32,403 nt of DNA from positions 1 to 32,403 of IMG/VR virus record IMGVR_UViG_3300030101_000543; one strand, given 5' to 3'. Under the pieces are notes generated by a model. The model saw nothing but the letters and a program-made list of their open reading frames with translations. It was not told the origin of the DNA and did not search any database. This DNA comes from a virus. Position 1 is the first letter of the stretch; each line of letters starts with the position of its first letter. A program made the translations under genes and the position numbers. Positions 5,268 to 15,142 of this stretch are shown in pieces.

Positions 5268-7252
5268 TGACTACAAAAAAACTGAATATTGATATTCTTG
5301 CTAGAGATAAATCGAAACAAGCATTATCACAAGTTCAAACAAGATTAGGAAATCTAAGAAAATCAGTATTTAGTTTGCGATCTGCATTTATAGGTCTAGG
5401 TGCAGGATTAGCAATAAGATCATTTGTAAATGTTGGTAAAGAGGTTGAGAGCCTTAAGATAAGATTTAAATTTTTATTCGGATCAGCAGAAGAAGGTGCA
5501 AAAGCATTTGATAATCTTGCAAAATTTGCAGGTACAGTTCCATTTTCATTAGAAGAAATTTCAAGAGCATCTGGTAATCTTGCAGTAGTTTCCAAAGATG
5601 CAGATGATTTAAACAGAGTTTTAGAGATCACAGGTAATGTTGCCGCTGTCACAGGACTTGATTTTGAAACAACATCATCACAAATACAAAGAGCATTTGC
5701 AGGTGGTATAGGTGCGGCAGATCTTTTTAGAGAAAGAGGTGTTAGAGCCTTATTAGGATTTGAAGCAGGTGCAAAAGTTTCAGCAGAAGAAACAGTAAAA
5801 AGATTTGAAGAATTATTTTCTGGTAATGGAAGATTTGCAGGTGCAACTAATGATTTAGCTACAACACTTGAAGGAACCATCTCAATGTTAGGTGATAAAT
5901 TCTTTAATTTTCAAAAAGATGTAGCAGAAGAATTTTTTGATGAATTAAAGGGAGAGTTTGGTGATTTGAATGTTTTTTTAGAACAAAACGAACAACAAAT
6001 CGAAGATATTGCAAAAGCTATAGGAGAAAATTTTGCAGGTGCAATTCAAAAAACTTCAAAAGTAATCAAAGATTTAGCACCTGCAACAAAAAATATAGCT
6101 GATTCTATAGGTACAGTAATAACAGGTTTTACAAGTTTACCACCATTTGTTCAATCATCTGGTATAATAGCAGCTTTATTGTTTGGTAAAAAAGGTGCTA
6201 TTGCATTCACATCTCTTACTTTTTTAGTTGGACAAATTCAAGAAATTTTAGATCAAGCAGGTGCAGGAACAATTAGACCATTAATTGATATTGATGAACT
6301 TCAAATTGCAAAGGAAAGAATAGAACAAATAAAAGGAGAGCTTGAACTTTTAGAACCTAAAACTGTTGGTATTGCTGCAAGAGAAGAAGATAAAGAAACT
6401 GTAAAAAATTTAAGATTAGAATTAAAAGCATTACAAGAAAGTGTATTAAGATTTAATTTTGAACAAGGTATTGCAGAATTTGAAAAACTTATCGATCAAT
6501 TACAAAAAACTGAAGAAGGATCAGAAAATCTAAAAAAAGAACAAGTAAAATTACAACAAACATTATCAATATCTAAAAATATGTTGGAGTCTGGTGCAAA
6601 GGCACAAGCAAAATTATCTTTTGTTCAAAAACAAAACACAATGACTCTTGAAAATTTTAGATTTGAATTTGATAAATTTAACGAAACATATAGAACGAGT
6701 ATTAGTCAAACAGATCAGTTAAGAGAAAATTTCCCAAGATTTACACAAACATTAAAAGATGCAGGAGATACAACAAAACAACTTGATGGATTATTTACAA
6801 ATACTTTTAATAATTTTGCAGATACATTAGCAGATAGTATTATGACAGGAAAGTTTGCTTTCAAAGACTTTGCAAGATCTGTTATTGCAGATATAGCTAG
6901 AATGATTGCAAAGCAACAAGCATTGATAGCTATTCAAAAAGTTGCAGGATTGTTTGGTGGTAGTATTGGTGGATTTAATATTGGTAGTTTGCTACCTGCT
7001 ATGTCATCTGGTGGTAGGGTAAACAAAGGTATGCCTGTGTCGGTGGGAGAAGCAGGTCGTGAAATTTTCATTCCCCAATCTTCTGGAACTATCGTACCAA
7101 ATAATCAAACAGGTGGATCTACAAACATAAACTTTACAATCAATACAGTAGATGCAACAGGGGTAGATGAATTACTTACAAATAGACGAAGCACTATTAT
7201 CAATGTTATAAATGATGCTTTGAACAGACAAGGTAAAGAAGCATTAGTATAA
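5267..7252 (+). CDS. Tail tape measure protein
   Basis: 661 aa, the second longest protein here. The first 60 residues are basic and helical (LDRD-like start with ARDKSKQALSQVQTRL). Hydrophobic stretches lie around residues 36-55 and 285-325, and a Glu/Lys/Gln-rich coiled coil covers about 345-450. The end resembles the lambda gpH/tail C region (FADTLADSIMTGKFAFKDFA), followed by a Gly-rich part with SSGGRVNKGMPVSVGEAGRE, a motif seen in many tape measures. It sets tail length and leaves the tail tip at infection. By the usual 1.5 angstrom per residue rule the tail would be about 100 nm. It follows the chaperones by a TAATG overlap. Confidence 0.93.
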   Translation: MTTKKLNIDILARDKSKQALSQVQTRLGNLRKSVFSLRSAFIGLGAGLAIRSFVNVGKEVESLKIRFKFLFGSAEEGAKAFDNLAKFAGTVPFSLEEISRASGNLAVVSKDADDLNRVLEITGNVAAVTGLDFETTSSQIQRAFAGGIGAADLFRERGVRALLGFEAGAKVSAEETVKRFEELFSGNGRFAGATNDLATTLEGTISMLGDKFFNFQKDVAEEFFDELKGEFGDLNVFLEQNEQQIEDIAKAIGENFAGAIQKTSKVIKDLAPATKNIADSIGTVITGFTSLPPFVQSSGIIAALLFGKKGAIAFTSLTFLVGQIQEILDQAGAGTIRPLIDIDELQIAKERIEQIKGELELLEPKTVGIAAREEDKETVKNLRLELKALQESVLRFNFEQGIAEFEKLIDQLQKTEEGSENLKKEQVKLQQTLSISKNMLESGAKAQAKLSFVQKQNTMTLENFRFEFDKFNETYRTSISQTDQLRENFPRFTQTLKDAGDTTKQLDGLFTNTFNNFADTLADSIMTGKFAFKDFARSVIADIARMIAKQQALIAIQKVAGLFGGSIGGFNIGSLLPAMSSGGRVNKGMPVSVGEAGREIFIPQSSGTIVPNNQTGGSTNINFTINTVDATGVDELLTNRRSTIINVINDALNRQGKEALV

Positions 7253-7842
7253 TGAGTGGCACTTATCCAACATCACCAGAATTCAGATCCATAAACTTTG
7301 AATCAGAACAGAGAACAAAAGTATCAACTACTGATAGTGGTAAAATGTTCTCAACACAAATAGATGGTCAAAGATTTAAGTTTTCTGCAAGTTATCCTGC
7401 ACTAAGTAGATCAGACTTCGCACCTGTTTTTGCTTTTGTTATGAAACAAAGATCACAAAAAGAAACATTCCAAATATCTTTACCAGATATTAAAAATGCA
7501 AAAGGTAATGTATCTGGAACTGTTTTAGTTAAAAATGCACATACAGCAGGTGACACAACTATTACTGTAGATGCTATGACAGGAACATTAAAAGCAGGTG
7601 ATCTAGTAAGTTTTGCAGGACATAATAAAGTTTATATGTTGGTTTCAGATGCTACAGCAGATGGTAGTAATGAAGCAACACTTACAATAGAGCCACCATT
7701 AAGATCTGCTGTTTCAGATAATGCAGTAGTGACTTATGATGGTGTAGAATTTACTGTTAGACTTACAAGTGATATACAACAGTTTACAACAGACAATTTA
7801 GATACCTTTAGATATGAAGTAGATTTTATTGAGGCTTTGTAA
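7252..7842 (+). CDS. Distal tail / minor tail protein
   Basis: A 196-aa protein after the tape measure. The N-terminal part has a tail-like beta pattern (PEFRSINFESEQ, then FKFSASYPALSRSDF), and the middle (residues about 80-150) is a beta insert with TAGDTTITVDAMTG and LKAGDLVSFAGHNKVY, like a small carbohydrate-binding or OB-like module. Placement between the tape measure and the hub protein suggests a distal tail ring protein. TAATG overlaps join it to both neighbours. Confidence 0.65.
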   Translation: MSGTYPTSPEFRSINFESEQRTKVSTTDSGKMFSTQIDGQRFKFSASYPALSRSDFAPVFAFVMKQRSQKETFQISLPDIKNAKGNVSGTVLVKNAHTAGDTTITVDAMTGTLKAGDLVSFAGHNKVYMLVSDATADGSNEATLTIEPPLRSAVSDNAVVTYDGVEFTVRLTSDIQQFTTDNLDTFRYEVDFIEAL

Positions 7843-8387
7843 TGACTAGAGGATTATCTAGTGCAATAACAACTGAATTACAAAATCAGAATATAAAGCC
7901 TATTGTATTAATAGAAATTTTATTTCCAACACCACAAAGAATAACAAATCACTACAAAAATATTACACACAATTCCAACACCTATACATCAAGTGGACAC
8001 TTAATATCTATTGGTGGTAAAGCTGAAAAATCAGAACTTGATGTTGGTAATTTTCAAATTGAACTTTCAGCAGTTGATAGTGCTTTTGTTTCTATTGTTT
8101 TAAATAATAATGTATCTAATGATGAAGTCACAATAGACATTGGATTGTTAAATAGTTCAGATGTTTTGATTGATACTTTCAACTACGATATAGGTTTTAT
8201 TGAGAGTTTCAGTATTGATACAGATAAAGCAAGATTGATATTAAGTTGCACATCTCACTTTGCAGATTTTAGTAGAGTTTCTGGGAGAAAAACAAACGAA
8301 GGCAGTCAACAAAATATTTTTCCAAATGATAAAGGTATGCAATATTCTGCACTTACAGTTCAAGATTTGGTTTGGGGTAGAAAATAA
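7842..8387 (+). CDS. Tail hub / minor tail protein (DUF2163-like or gpL-like)
   Basis: A 181-aa protein. The opening (TRGLSSAITTELQNQNIKPI) followed by VLIEILFPTPQRITNHYKNI resembles minor tail hub proteins of marine siphophages and GTAs that sit between the distal tail ring and the tip. Its C-terminus (GMQYSALTVQDLVWGRK) is a short hydrophobic tail that may contact gpJ. It is joined to both neighbours by TAATG overlaps. The exact family is uncertain. Confidence 0.6.
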   Translation: MTRGLSSAITTELQNQNIKPIVLIEILFPTPQRITNHYKNITHNSNTYTSSGHLISIGGKAEKSELDVGNFQIELSAVDSAFVSIVLNNNVSNDEVTIDIGLLNSSDVLIDTFNYDIGFIESFSIDTDKARLILSCTSHFADFSRVSGRKTNEGSQQNIFPNDKGMQYSALTVQDLVWGRK

Positions 8388-11212
8388 TGGGTTTCTTTAT
8401 TCCAATTTTAACAATGATTGCAAAGAGTGTAATCACAGGTATAGCTATATCAAAAGCAATCTCTTGGTTAGCACCTAAACCAGAAATACCAGAGTTTCAG
8501 CAAGATACACAAGCACAAGGTGTTTTATTAAACAAACAATCTAACAATGCAAATATCCCTGTTATTTATGGAACAAGAAAAGTTGGTGGTGTAAGAGTAT
8601 TTTTAGAAACAAGTGGTACAGATAATCAATATTTATATGGTGCTATTGTTTTATGTGAAGGTGAGATCAACAACATAACTAGCATAATCGTAAATGATAG
8701 TCCTGTCACTTTTTCTGCAAGTATAGCAAACGGAACAACAATAACATCAAATGACAGTAAGTTTGGAACAACAATACAAGTTCAACCATTTTTTGGTGCT
8801 GACGATCAAGTAGCAAGTTCATTATTGACAACACTTAGTTCTTGGACAAGTGACCATAAATTATCTGGAATATGCTATATAGCTTTTAGAATTACTTGGG
8901 ATAATGATAAATATACAGGCATTCCAAATATTCAAGCTATTGTGCAAGGTAGGAAAGTATCAACTTTTGATGGAAGTAGTAATGAAACCACAGGTCAATT
9001 TTCTACTAATCCTGCTTTTTGCTTATTAGATTATCTAAGAAATGAAAGATTTGGAAAAGGTATTCCATTAGCAGATATTGATATACCTAGTTTTTTTTCA
9101 GCTTCACAAGTTGCAGTCACACAAGTCACCCCATTCTCTGGGGGATCACAAATCAATCTTTTTGATTGTAATGCAGTCATAGATACAGGACAGAAACTTA
9201 TTGACAATACAAGAACAATACTAAAAGGCATGAGAGGTTTTTTACCTTATACTCAAGGTAAATATAAATTAATCATTGAAACAACAGGTTCAAGTGTTCT
9301 GACATTAAATGAAGATAATATTATTGGTGGCATACAAGTATCATCATCAAGAAAAAATGAAAAATTTAATAGAGTGCAGGTAAACTTTGTAAATCCAGAT
9401 AAAAATTTTCAATCTGATACAATAGTCTATGATACAGACCACAGCACATTAAAAACAGCAGATGGTGGTTTTTTACAAGAAGGTGTTGTTGATTTACCAA
9501 CTATTACTAATCCATATCAAGCATTAGAGTTTGGTGAGATTGTTTTAAAAAGAAGTAGAGATAATCTTGGTTTACAGCTTACAGCAAACTATCAAGCTAT
9601 GAACTTAGCTATCGGTGATCTAGTTGCTGTGACTCATTCAATTACAGGTTTTAGTTCTAAGGTGTTTAGAGTCATGGGTATGGCAATTAATCCATCTTTT
9701 GAAGTTTCATTATCACTTATTGAGCATGATGATGATTGGTACACCTTTTCAAGTAAATCAGAAGTGGCAGCAGTTCCTAATACTTCATTTCCAGATCCCC
9801 TAACAGTACAACCACCTGCATCAATAACATTGACAGATGAATTAATAGAATATTCAGAGGGTATTGTTATTACAAGATTAAACATAGTCATTGGTGCATC
9901 TACAGATAATTTTGTTCAATATTATGTCGTTGAAGCAAGAAAAAGCACAGAAACAAATTTTAAAATTATTGGGCAAGGCACAGAACTAAACTATGAAATG
10001 TTAAATGTTGTTGATGATATTACTTATGATGTAAGATGTAGAGCAATAAATACACTTGGCATCTCATCATCATCAATTACAGCTAGTAGAAAGATTGTGG
10101 GTGCAACAGAGCCACCAAGTGATGTCAAAAACTTTTCTGTCAATATGCTTGGTAGTTCTCAAATGCAGTTGAATTGGGACGCAAACACAGATCTAGATAT
10201 ATCATTCTATGAGATAAGATATCAAAATGTTACATCAAATGCACAATGGAATAAGTCAGTAAATTGGCTACAAGTACCTAGAACATCTGGAACTTCTATC
10301 ACTACAAATACTAGAAGTGGTGCTTTTTGTATAAAAGCTGTAGATAAACTTGGTAATGAAAGCAACAATGAAACCATTATATTTTCAAATATTGCACAAA
10401 TCACAGAAAACTTCAAAGACATACAAACACTTACAGAAGATATCACAGCAGGAACATTTGATAGTGATGTAGCATTGACAGATAGTAGTGGCACTAATTC
10501 TATAGTTTTAGACACTAAAAATGATTTTGATGATCTTACAGGAAACTTTGATAGTGCATCTGGTGATTTTGATTTAGGTGGTGCTGATGATAATATTGAT
10601 GATGAAGGATTTTACACTTTAGCACAAACACTTTCATTATCTGATATTTATGATGTTTCATTCATCAAAAGCATAACAATCGACCAAATAGAAGATCCAT
10701 ACGATTTATTTGATGATGGTAGGGGTGTTAGTTTATTTGATGATGCACCTGCACCATTTGACGGAAACGATCCCACAAACGCAACAGCACAGCTTCAAAT
10801 AGCTACTTCAACCACATCTTTAGATAATGCTACTGAATTTCAGCCTATGAATACATCAACTACTTTTAAAGGTAAGTTTTTTAAATTTAGATTGAGATTA
10901 GCCAACACAAACAACAAAACAAGAGCATTTGTATCTGGTATCTCTATTGATATTAAAATGCAGAAAAGAACAGAAACAGGGGAAGATCAAGCTAGTGGTA
11001 CAAGCACTAAGACTATTACATTTACTAATCCATTCTTTGCAATTCCAAGCATAGGTATATCTGCTCAAAACATGGCAACAGGAGATTTTTTTTCAATCAG
11101 TAATAAGTCAATTTCATCTTTTGATATTGTATTTAAAAATTCAAGTGGTACTAATATAAACAGAACTTTTGATTTTGTTGCAATAGGTCATGGGTTGAAA
11201 AGTTCTTCATAA
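8387..11212 (+). CDS. Tail tip / host specificity protein (gpJ-like)
   Basis: The longest protein here, 941 aa. The N-terminus has a hydrophobic segment (residues about 3-28, TMIAKSVITGIAISKAIS) followed by NIPVIYGTRKVGGVR, a very common signature of gpJ-like tip attachment proteins. The hub region runs to about residue 470. Two fibronectin-III-like repeats follow at about 475-570 and 570-665 (PPSDVKNFSV, MQLNWDANTD). The rest is Asp/Ser/Thr-rich and probably exposed for receptor contact. It forms the tip of the tail and helps choose the host. Confidence 0.88.
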   Translation: MGFFIPILTMIAKSVITGIAISKAISWLAPKPEIPEFQQDTQAQGVLLNKQSNNANIPVIYGTRKVGGVRVFLETSGTDNQYLYGAIVLCEGEINNITSIIVNDSPVTFSASIANGTTITSNDSKFGTTIQVQPFFGADDQVASSLLTTLSSWTSDHKLSGICYIAFRITWDNDKYTGIPNIQAIVQGRKVSTFDGSSNETTGQFSTNPAFCLLDYLRNERFGKGIPLADIDIPSFFSASQVAVTQVTPFSGGSQINLFDCNAVIDTGQKLIDNTRTILKGMRGFLPYTQGKYKLIIETTGSSVLTLNEDNIIGGIQVSSSRKNEKFNRVQVNFVNPDKNFQSDTIVYDTDHSTLKTADGGFLQEGVVDLPTITNPYQALEFGEIVLKRSRDNLGLQLTANYQAMNLAIGDLVAVTHSITGFSSKVFRVMGMAINPSFEVSLSLIEHDDDWYTFSSKSEVAAVPNTSFPDPLTVQPPASITLTDELIEYSEGIVITRLNIVIGASTDNFVQYYVVEARKSTETNFKIIGQGTELNYEMLNVVDDITYDVRCRAINTLGISSSSITASRKIVGATEPPSDVKNFSVNMLGSSQMQLNWDANTDLDISFYEIRYQNVTSNAQWNKSVNWLQVPRTSGTSITTNTRSGAFCIKAVDKLGNESNNETIIFSNIAQITENFKDIQTLTEDITAGTFDSDVALTDSSGTNSIVLDTKNDFDDLTGNFDSASGDFDLGGADDNIDDEGFYTLAQTLSLSDIYDVSFIKSITIDQIEDPYDLFDDGRGVSLFDDAPAPFDGNDPTNATAQLQIATSTTSLDNATEFQPMNTSTTFKGKFFKFRLRLANTNNKTRAFVSGISIDIKMQKRTETGEDQASGTSTKTITFTNPFFAIPSIGISAQNMATGDFFSISNKSISSFDIVFKNSSGTNINRTFDFVAIGHGLKSSS

Positions 11213-11230
11213 TGAGGTAAAGAATAAAAT

Positions 11231-12094
11231 ATGAGTCAAGTATCAGATGTTTCTATAGCTAATCAAGGGTTTTCAGCATTTAGAACAGAATTAAATAATA
11301 TTCTTGGTGCATTAAATTCAATGCACTCTGGAACATCAAGACCATCCTCAGCAACCACAGGCACTATGTGGTTAGATACAACAAATTCTGGATCTAATTC
11401 ATTAGAGATTAAATTTTTTGATGGATCAGATGATATATCTGTTGCAACTATTGATACATCAGCAAACACAATAAACTTTTTAGATAGTGTTGTAACAGGC
11501 ATAAATATTGTAACTGATACTTCACCTCAACTTGGTGGTGATTTAGATACAAATAGTTTCAACATAAAAATAGATGATGCACATGGATTATTTGATGAAA
11601 ACAATAATGAGCAGTTAATATTTCAAACTACTGCAAGTGCTGTCAATTTTGCAGAACTTACTAATTCTGCAACGGGTAATGATGTTGGATTAGCTGTTGA
11701 TGGTAGTGATACCAATGTTGGTCTATCATTATCTACAAAAGGATCTGGTAAATTTAAATTTAATGACTCTGCATACTTTCCAGAAGCAACACTAACAGAC
11801 GCATCTACTATTGCATGGGATGTTCAAAGTTCCCCTGTTGCTAAAGTTACACTAGGTGATAATAGAACTTTAGGTGCAGGAACAAATGCTGTTGCAGGTC
11901 AGTTTGTTAGTTTATTAGTAATTCAAGATGGCACAGGATCAAGAACATTGAGTTTTAACGCAGTTTATGAGTTTACACAAGATACAGCACCCACACTTAC
12001 TACAACAGCAAGTAAGGGTGATTTATTTGTATTTAGATATAATGGATCAAAATTTTTAGAAGTTGGAAGGAACTTGAATTTAACTTTATCATAA
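11231..12094 (+). CDS. Tail fibre protein
   Basis: A 287-aa protein after the tip gene. It begins with VSIANQGFSAFRTELNNIL, a short helix that often anchors fibres, then SGTSRPSSATTGTMWLDTT, a motif typical of phage tail fibre necks. The rest is beta-rich with Gly, Thr and Asp (SPQLGGDLDTNSFNI and KGSGKFKFND are repeat units seen in trimeric fibres). GAGGTAAAG lies before the ATG. It most likely forms a trimeric fibre on the tip complex. Confidence 0.75.
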   Translation: MSQVSDVSIANQGFSAFRTELNNILGALNSMHSGTSRPSSATTGTMWLDTTNSGSNSLEIKFFDGSDDISVATIDTSANTINFLDSVVTGINIVTDTSPQLGGDLDTNSFNIKIDDAHGLFDENNNEQLIFQTTASAVNFAELTNSATGNDVGLAVDGSDTNVGLSLSTKGSGKFKFNDSAYFPEATLTDASTIAWDVQSSPVAKVTLGDNRTLGAGTNAVAGQFVSLLVIQDGTGSRTLSFNAVYEFTQDTAPTLTTTASKGDLFVFRYNGSKFLEVGRNLNLTLS

Positions 12095-12095
12095 T

Positions 12096-12716
12096 ATGTT
12101 TGCACTAGTACAAGAAGGATCAATAGTTTCACACCCAAAGGGAAACAAAGGTATTACAATAGATGATGTTCAATATCCATCAACTATTTATAGATTATGG
12201 ACAGAAGCTGAAAGAAATGCGATTGGCATTTATACAGTAGAGATTGATAATACTAATCTAAAAGATGAAACATATTACATAAACACAAACCAAACTATTG
12301 CTTATGATAGTAGTGCTGACAAAGTTACAGCTAGTTATGGAACTGCAACCGCTAAAAGACTTAATGATGAAAATGCAGTTGATGACAATGGTGATCCAAT
12401 ACTTGATGAAAACGGAGATCAAGTTGTTAATTATGGATTGAAAACAAAGTACAAAAATCAATTTAATGCACAAGCAAAAGGCTTATTAGAAAAAACAGAT
12501 TGGTATGTTATCAAAGCAACTGATGTAGAAAGTTATTCTGTACCAAGTAATATTACAACTTATAGAACACAAGTAAGAGCAAAAGTGAATTCTATGGAAA
12601 CTGATATAGATGATTGTTCTACTGTTGAAGAACTTATCACTTTACTTTCATATACCACAAATGATGCAGGAGTCAGTTCAAGACCATTAGGCGAGTTTCC
12701 AGACGAGGTAGTATAG
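12096..12716 (+). CDS. Tail fibre-associated protein
   Basis: A 206-aa acidic protein between fibre and adhesin genes. The first part (MFALVQEGSIVSHPKGNKGI, then YPSTIYRLWTEAERNAIGIY) is the pattern of small proteins found after fibre genes in many phages, some annotated as fibre assembly or DUF4376-like. A stretch of DDNGDPILDENGDQVV looks like a calcium-binding-style acidic loop, though it could be a simple linker. The C-terminal part is helical. The role as fibre chaperone or fibre component is inferred from position. Confidence 0.55.
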   Translation: MFALVQEGSIVSHPKGNKGITIDDVQYPSTIYRLWTEAERNAIGIYTVEIDNTNLKDETYYINTNQTIAYDSSADKVTASYGTATAKRLNDENAVDDNGDPILDENGDQVVNYGLKTKYKNQFNAQAKGLLEKTDWYVIKATDVESYSVPSNITTYRTQVRAKVNSMETDIDDCSTVEELITLLSYTTNDAGVSSRPLGEFPDEVV

Positions 12717-14090
12717 ATGGTTGCTATACTTGGTGCTAATAGTGTATCTGGTGGGTATGAAGTAAGTAATTCATTAAGATTTAATAGTAGTGATTCAGCT
12801 AGATTAACAGACGATTTTTCTTCTGCATCAAGACAGACTTTTACTTTTTCAACATGGTTTAAAAGAAGTAAATTAAGTGCAACTATGAGTTTACTTTCAA
12901 GTGGTACAAGTAATTCAGAAAGAACAAGTTTATTCATAAATTCAGATGATACAGTTAGGTTTTTTAGTTCCGAAAGCGACTCTGTTGCAAAATTATTAAA
13001 AAGTAATGCTGTGTTAAGAGATCCCTCTGCTTGGTATCATTTAGTATTGAGATACGATTCTACTCAATCGACTGATACAGATAGAATAAGATTTTATCTT
13101 AATGGAAGTGAAATGGATTATCAATCATCACCTGTCTATCCTGCTCAAAATAATTCAACACAATATATAGGAAGTAATGATACTCATGCTGTTGGTTGTT
13201 TATTTCATGGCTCTTCTGCTTCTGAATTTTTTGATGGTTATATGACTGAAACACATTATATAGACGGAACATCCTTAGATCACACATCTTTTGGAGAGTT
13301 TAACGATAATAAAGTTTGGATACCAATAAAATACACAGGAACATACGGCACTAATGGTTTCTTTCTACAGTTTAAACAAACAGGAACAAGTCAAAATTCA
13401 AGTGGTATAGGTGCTGATACATCTGGTAATGATAATCATTTTGCAGTAACTAATCTTGCAGCTACAGATATAACAGAAGATACTTGTACTAATAATTTTT
13501 GTACTTTGAGTTCCATAGCTAATCAATTAGGTACAGCTTTAAGTGAAGGAAACTTACAACAAAGTGATACTAGTAATGATAAAAATTGTTTTTCAACTTT
13601 TGGATTAACACAAGGTAAATGGTATTTTGAGGTAAAAGTTCCAACACAAGGCAGTAGAGGAAATATTTTGATTACAGATGCAGACCACAACGAGGGTCTA
13701 GGAACAAATTTTGCAAGAGTAGAATTATATAATGGAAATGTATCAACAAGTGCAACTGATAATGGTGATCTAAGTTCTTTTAGCAATAATGATATATTAT
13801 GTGTTGCTTTAAATTTAGATGATGGAGAAGTTTATTTTTCAAAGGGTGCTGATATTGACACTAGTGGCACAGCAACAGTAACTAATTTTCCTCTGACAGG
13901 AACAAATAGAGATTATAGAATTAGTCACTTTGGAACATCAACAGGAACTACAGTGCAATTTAATTTTGGAAACCCACCTTTTACAATATCAAGTGGTAAT
14001 TCAGATGGTGAGGGTTTTGGTAATTTTGAATTTTCACCACCATCTGGATATTTTTCATTATGCACAAAAAATTTAGCGGAGTACGGATAA
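12717..14090 (+). CDS. Tail adhesin with LamG-like and SPRY-like domains
   Basis: A 457-aa protein. Residues about 15-200 have the plan of a LamG/concanavalin-A-like lectin domain: an opening strand with NSSDSARLTDDF, FTFSTWFKRS, then WYHLVLRYDS and FYLNGSEMD, and finally EFFDGYMTETHYIDG. Residues about 290-425 look like a SPRY-type fold (GKWYFEVKVPTQ, DILCVALNLDDGEVYFSKG). Both folds bind sugars or proteins, so it is a good candidate receptor-binding or decoration protein. The end overlaps the next start by one base. Confidence 0.75.
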   Translation: MVAILGANSVSGGYEVSNSLRFNSSDSARLTDDFSSASRQTFTFSTWFKRSKLSATMSLLSSGTSNSERTSLFINSDDTVRFFSSESDSVAKLLKSNAVLRDPSAWYHLVLRYDSTQSTDTDRIRFYLNGSEMDYQSSPVYPAQNNSTQYIGSNDTHAVGCLFHGSSASEFFDGYMTETHYIDGTSLDHTSFGEFNDNKVWIPIKYTGTYGTNGFFLQFKQTGTSQNSSGIGADTSGNDNHFAVTNLAATDITEDTCTNNFCTLSSIANQLGTALSEGNLQQSDTSNDKNCFSTFGLTQGKWYFEVKVPTQGSRGNILITDADHNEGLGTNFARVELYNGNVSTSATDNGDLSSFSNNDILCVALNLDDGEVYFSKGADIDTSGTATVTNFPLTGTNRDYRISHFGTSTGTTVQFNFGNPPFTISSGNSDGEGFGNFEFSPPSGYFSLCTKNLAEYG

Positions 14091-15142
14091 TGGCTTATAC
14101 AACAATAGATGACCCTTCAGAATATTTTAACACTGTTTTATATACAGGAAATGGAAGTACAAACGCAATTACCAATAGTGCTAATGCAGGTAATTTTCAA
14201 CCAGATTGGGTATGGATTAAAGCAAGGTCTTTTGTAGAATCTCATATGCTCTATGATAGTAGTAGAGGTGTAACTAAAGATTTAAGGTCAGATGGAGCTA
14301 ACGCAGAAAACACAAATTCATCAGGATTAACTAGTTTTGATACAAATGGATTCAGTCTTGGAAGTTTACAAAATGTGAACAACAATACTTCTACATACGT
14401 TGCTTGGCAGTGGAAAGCTAATGGTGGAACTACCTCATCTAATAGTGATGGCAGTATTACCTCAACAGTTCAAGCTAATACAACAGCAGGATTTAGTATT
14501 GTAACTTTTACAGGTAATGCGACAGCAGGTCAAACTGTAGGTCATGGTCTTGGAGTTAAGCCTGAATTTATTTTTGCAAAAAACAGAAGTAATGGCAACA
14601 ACTGGAACTGTTATGTAGAAGCTACTGATAACACTGGAGACCATACTCTTACTTTAAATGGCACAGGTGCTAGGAGTAATTCTTTTAATATGTGGAATGA
14701 TACTGCACCTACAACTTCTTTAATTACTTTAGGAAATAGAAATGAAACAAATGGTAGTAGTCATAATATGGTTTTTCTTTGTTTTAATTCTGTAAAAGGC
14801 TACTCAAAGTTTGGTTCTTATACAGGTAATGGTAGTTCAGATGGTACATTTATTTACACAGGATTTAAACCTGCTTGGTTTTTAGCAAAAAGGACAAACG
14901 ATTCAAGTCATTGGACTATGTTAGACACTACAAGAAATCCTTTTAATCTTGCTGAAAATTATTTTCATGCTAATGAAACGAATGCAGAGAATAATAATAA
15001 TCAAAAAGCTGATTTTTTATCAAATGGTATTAAACTTCGCTCTAGTAGCAGACACAATGATTCTGGAAGTACATTTATTTACATGGCATTTGCAGAACAC
15101 CCATTTGTAAGTAGTGAGGGAGTGCCTGTCACAGCAAGATGA
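14090..15142 (+). CDS. Tail protein of DUF7483-like family
   Basis: A 350-aa protein using the ATG at 14090, whose A is the last base of the preceding TAA; an in-frame ATG at 14060 would extend it into the previous gene and has no better support. It contains two halves of one pattern: YTGNGSTNAIT...PDWVWIKAR and FTGNATAGQTVGHGLGVKPE, the latter a signature of marine phage tail/baseplate proteins. AWQWKANGG is also typical. The repeated form suggests a beta-rich virion surface domain. It ends with a 4-base overlap with the next gene. Confidence 0.72.
   Translation: MAYTTIDDPSEYFNTVLYTGNGSTNAITNSANAGNFQPDWVWIKARSFVESHMLYDSSRGVTKDLRSDGANAENTNSSGLTSFDTNGFSLGSLQNVNNNTSTYVAWQWKANGGTTSSNSDGSITSTVQANTTAGFSIVTFTGNATAGQTVGHGLGVKPEFIFAKNRSNGNNWNCYVEATDNTGDHTLTLNGTGARSNSFNMWNDTAPTTSLITLGNRNETNGSSHNMVFLCFNSVKGYSKFGSYTGNGSSDGTFIYTGFKPAWFLAKRTNDSSHWTMLDTTRNPFNLAENYFHANETNAENNNNQKADFLSNGIKLRSSSRHNDSGSTFIYMAFAEHPFVSSEGVPVTAR

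Noticed and set aside
5335-5880. Minus-strand 181-aa ORF inside the tape measure gene
   Set aside because: Shadow frame with no ribosome site, promoter or recognisable protein pattern; all other genes are on the plus strand.
8260-8478. Plus-strand ORF across the hub/gpJ junction
   Set aside because: Out of frame with two well-supported genes and without a start signal.
12258-12473. Minus-strand hydrophobic ORF in the fibre-associated gene
   Set aside because: Composition is explained by the AT-rich plus-strand codons; no support as a gene.
14060-14089. Upstream ATG for the DUF7483-like gene
   Set aside because: It would overlap the previous gene by 31 bases; the TAATG junction at 14090 is the normal style here.
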